From Sipunculus nudus (taxonomy: Eukaryota > Annelida > Sipuncula > Golfingiida > Sipunculidae), in the NCBI GenBank assembly GCA_026874595.1, contig CM049319.1, positions 15,901,601 to 15,965,600 of the forward strand: 64,000 nt of DNA. Reading direction: 5' to 3'. The translations under genes and the position numbers were made by a program. Numbering within the stretch: position 1 is the first letter of the stretch; every line of letters begins with the position of its first letter. The notes under the pieces were generated by a model. That model saw only the letters and a list, made by a program, of their open reading frames with translations, did not search any database and was not told where the DNA came from. Positions 61,352 through 64,000 of the stretch are shown here, in pieces.

Positions 61352-62027
61352 AATTACTGTAAATGACATAATACTTTTTTTCACCTATAGAAATGCAGTA
61401 GAAGAAAACTTGCAACTGTTTTGCAGAGAAGATGTTATTTTTAAATAATACATTTAATGAAAAGTCATTATGGATTTTCCAGAAAAAAATTATTTTAATT
61501 ATTAGAACCCTGATTATTAATGTTATTTTTTTAGATCCCTTGTTTTCATGCTTGATTTTATATTTTTCATATACTGATTTTTTAAGTAAGGTTGTTAATT
61601 TGTTAATAAAAGTGACTACAAAGCCAGAAAATGTTGTGCATGTAATATCGTGTATTCCACTATTCTCTATGGATTCTCCAGCATTTATGCTTAGCTGGGG
61701 AACAAAATATTCCTGAAACTGTGCATTATATTATTTTATGTGGTAAGCTTTTAAAAATTTCACTGGTTTCATGAATTAATTTTCTGAGAGGGTCAATTAT
61801 TGACAGAAGGCAAATTATATTTGCACTGAACAAATACCATGTTTAGAAAGTATTTTGAAGGGAATTTTTAAAATAGAAATTAAAATTATTTTTTATAGTA
61901 TCCCTGATAAAGTGTTAAACCACTGAAAATTATGGTTCATGATAACCAAAAGAAATTGATATCATTGCTAGATTTAAAAGGTTTTGTTATTCAAATTTAC
62001 TCCATTTATATGTTGTTCTCATAATAA

Positions 62028-62190
62028 AGCTGTGATTTAAAGAATATTTCATGCATTTTTAATGTTTTTTGAGCGATTATCTGCATGCATTGTATATTCT
62101 CATTACAATGGCTATGATATAAAGAATAATTCATGTATTTTGTATGTATTTTGAATGATTATGTATGTCTCATTATACATCATTTGAATG
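62028..62190. repeat. Diverged 80-bp tandem duplication near exon F
   Basis: AGCTGTGATTTAAAGAATAT with TTCATGCATTTT and a GAGCGATTATCTGCATGCAT phrase is followed by GGCTATGATATAAAGAATAA with TTCATGTATTTT and a GAATGATTATGTATGTCTCA phrase. Two diverged copies lie just upstream of the exon F acceptor region. Confidence 0.7.
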
Positions 62191-62228
62191 ATTATTTTTA
62201 TATTTCAGTAAGAACAAAGTCCTTTTTT

Positions 62229-62268
62229 TCTGCCAGCTGACCAGCATGGCCCATAGGTCACTTGCTTG
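62229..62268 (+). mobile_element. 3'-end remnant of the AGCTCAGCTGAC element family
   Basis: CTGCCAGCTGACCAGCATGG followed by CCCATAGGTCACTTGC resembles the common 3' end CAGCTGAGC..AGTGACCCATAGGTCCCTTG. It is diverged, and no matching 5' end was found upstream. It stops about 35 bp before exon F. Confidence 0.6.
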
Positions 62269-62302
62269 TTCATTAATTTTATATCTTTATTATTTTATAT
62301 AG

Positions 62303-62386
62303 GCTGAAGAAAGACATGGATCGGCGGAAGAGAGGATACGAAAGTTAGAAAATGACGTAGATGAGAAGAACTCAGAGCTACAGAGG
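62303..62386 (+). CDS. PPFIA: Liprin-alpha coding exon F (28 codons)
   Basis: The acceptor is ATTATTTTATATAG and the donor after AGAGG is GTAAGT. The exon is 84 nt, phase 0 at both ends. It encodes AEERHGSAEERIRKLENDVD and EKNSELQR, matching the KAEERHGN.EER.R.LE..LEEKNQELQR segment of liprin-alpha that directly follows the exon E peptide. The next part of the family sequence (RQREKMN...NKRLS) was not found in the remaining 1.6 kb, so the gene continues outside the window. The exon is hemmed in by mobile-element ends on both sides. Confidence 0.96.
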
Positions 62387-64000
62387 GTAAGTTACTTATT
62401 ACTCTGGTTGTAAAATGTGAGGGATGCCACATATGGTTTAAGTTCCTGATTCAAAGCCTTTGATTGAAATTATAGTGATAGAAATAGCATTTTAAGCTCA
62501 GCTGACTGAAAGTCAACTGAGGAATTGGAGAGGTGCTTTGTCCATCGTCCTCTGGGCGTCAGTTAGCAGGCCACACATCGTAACTGCTAACCTTATAAAC
62601 TTCTGACTGAATATCCAGGTAGGTCAATAAAAAATCTCCTTGAAAACCTGAAATAAGGTCACTGGGACCTGTATTTATTTAACATTTTTTTAGCTCAGAT
62701 GTATTTGCTTTGTTCCCATAACCATCCTTTGATTTAGTAGATTTTCTCTGAAAAAGCTGGATTGATTAATACCCATATTGTTATACATGCATATGTTAAG
62801 CCAAGTTGACTGTAAATCAAATTTGTGACATTTATAGTTTTTATTGGCATCTTTGTGTGTCTGTTTCATCAGGGTTTTGTACCATTTTAGCATTTGAGTA
62901 TGTTATGCAGTCATTGTTTGGCCAATAAAAAAATGATGCACATTAATTCCCAACTGTAAACCTGTCACCATGTAAAATTTGAAAAAAAAATCTGCTGGGC
63001 CAGTTTTTTGGAACCTTTGCTGACACATTTGTGAATTGACTCAGGTGTAATTCATTTTTGAAAATTTTGACACCATGGATAGTTTTTCTCAACAGTTAGT
63101 TATATGGTTTGAACTAGATTATACATTTGTATATATCATCATATATTTTTATCATTTAAACTCTGTTATGTGCCCAGCTCCTCAGTAAAACCTATGTAAT
63201 TCTGCATGCTGTTTTTAGGTCATTCTTTCAGTAGATCAATCTACAAATGCAGCATCATAGTTTAAATTCATTGTCATTTACATGTCAGTATATTGATAAT
63301 TTTAATAATAAAAAAAAGTTTCTAAGGTAGTCATTGTCACAGTATCTTATGAAAGCAGTTGATATGGTTTCTGGACTGCAACAATTCAGAGTTATCACTT
63401 GATTTATAATCTAGTTTCACAGGTCTGACAAGCTCTCAGATTCTTTGATATTCCTGGTTGGTAGCCACTTGAGAAAATACAAGCTTATTGATACCCTTAA
63501 TCCATTGCCAGATAAGGTACAAGAAAATTTATTCTCATGAACACAACTTTGATGATGTTCATTTGTAAAATTCTGCACGATTCTGTGTTGATCTTCAGTA
63601 ACAGGAGATAAGGCACCATTAAAAGTCATCTGCCTGAAAGTGATCAGTATCAACGCTGGTTTCTGTTAAAGGCAAGATTTTCCCATTCATTCCAGTGGTT
63701 GGTTTCAGGTTTATGGCCCAATCAGGCAGTGTCATTGACAGAGCTTTGTTAATTATCTGACTCAATAGTCTTCTCTGGGCGTTGAAGGATTTCCTGGTTA
63801 CGCTGGCGTGGCGGTGTCACTGGACTGGGTGTGAGTGTTATATACAGCAGTGTCACACAGAGTTGTCCCTTGTAGCTTTGTCTATAACTTGGGGCCAGTA
63901 TTAAGCCTGACCCCCTGTTTATCAACACCTGTACTGAACAGCTCAAGTCAGGAGGATTGTCAAATCCAGTCACTCATACATCTTGTTCCTGCCAACATTA
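62387..64000 (+). other. Liprin-alpha intron after exon F (partial)
   Basis: The intron opens with GTAAGT. From about 62490 it holds a diverged 5' end of the AGCTCAGCTGAC element family and related fragments. 62900-64000 is AT-rich to base-balanced sequence with no exon or gene I can recognise. Confidence 0.8.
62490..62580 (+). mobile_element. 5'-end remnant of the AGCTCAGCTGAC element family
   Basis: TTTTAAGCTCAGCTGACTGA then AAGTCAACTGAGG keeps the 5' hairpin (GCTCAGCTGACT against AGTCAACTGAG), followed by TTTGTCCATCGTCC as in the other copies, but without the (GTCC)n expansion. The rest has diverged, and further start-like TTTTTTAGCTCAG appears at 62686. No 3' end is visible before the window stops. 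Confidence 0.55.

Larger units (their letters stand above)
52170..62302 (+). other. Liprin-alpha intron E-F (10.1 kb)
   Basis: The donor is GTGAGA; the acceptor ATTATTTTATATAG is A/T-rich and weak-looking. The intron holds a pyrimidine-rich minisatellite (53950-54561 and 56465-56890) split by element copy 3, a diverged duplication (58300-58700), TA repeats, a 15-bp repeat (59237-59496), a small tandem duplication (62028-62190) and an element 3' end (62229-62268). 52200-53190 and 59520-60690 show nothing recognisable. Base-balanced blocks lie at 53190-53570, 57220-57620 and 60690-61160. Confidence 0.85.

Noticed and set aside
62197-62210. Alternative acceptor TTTTATATTTCAG upstream of exon F
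   Set aside because: Using it would add 92 nt, starting with TAA and shifting the frame. It is a plausible decoy but not a supported exon start.

Overview
The window is animal (metazoan) DNA: AT-rich, mostly intronic, and full of short repeats. It carries part of one recognisable host gene, liprin-alpha (PPFIA family; syd-2 in nematodes), on the + strand. Six coding exons were found at 8739-8813, 19400-19528, 22387-22608, 44065-44211, 52035-52169 and 62303-62386. Each has AG/GT borders and each is a whole number of codons in phase 0. Joined in order they give 264 codons of continuous coiled-coil protein that follow the liprin-alpha N-terminal region without an obvious gap. The first exons, including the start codon, lie before the window. 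The rest of the coiled coil and the SAM domains lie after it.

The repeat content suggests a mollusc, probably a bivalve. Signs of this are a tRNA-derived SINE with a mollusc-like central domain, a family of elements that begin TTTTTAGCTCAGCTGAC with a (GTCC)n tract and end ACCCATAGGTCCCTTGTTTT, and several MITE families. The species assignment is inference from repeat style and was not tested by a search.

Layout. 1-8738 is upstream intron with a 3-unit tandem repeat, a 2.65 kb rolling-circle-like element and the SINE. 8814-19399 holds a purine-rich tract, a degenerate short tandem array and element copy 2. 19529-22386 holds two MITEs. 22609-44064 is the largest intron (21.5 kb). It has a 60-bp minisatellite of about 20 units, a MITE, an intact CR1/L2-like LINE of 901 codons in the gene's own orientation, another MITE and a 69-bp tandem array. 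44212-52034 holds two MITEs of different families. 52170-62302 has a pyrimidine-rich minisatellite split by element copy 3, a 15-bp repeat and TA microsatellites. 62387-64000 starts with element remnants.

No operon, prokaryotic system, CRISPR array or second host gene was seen. The notable points are intronic: tandem arrays whose units look like 3' splice sites, an uninterrupted LINE reading frame, and element copies that carry an in-frame endonuclease-like tail.
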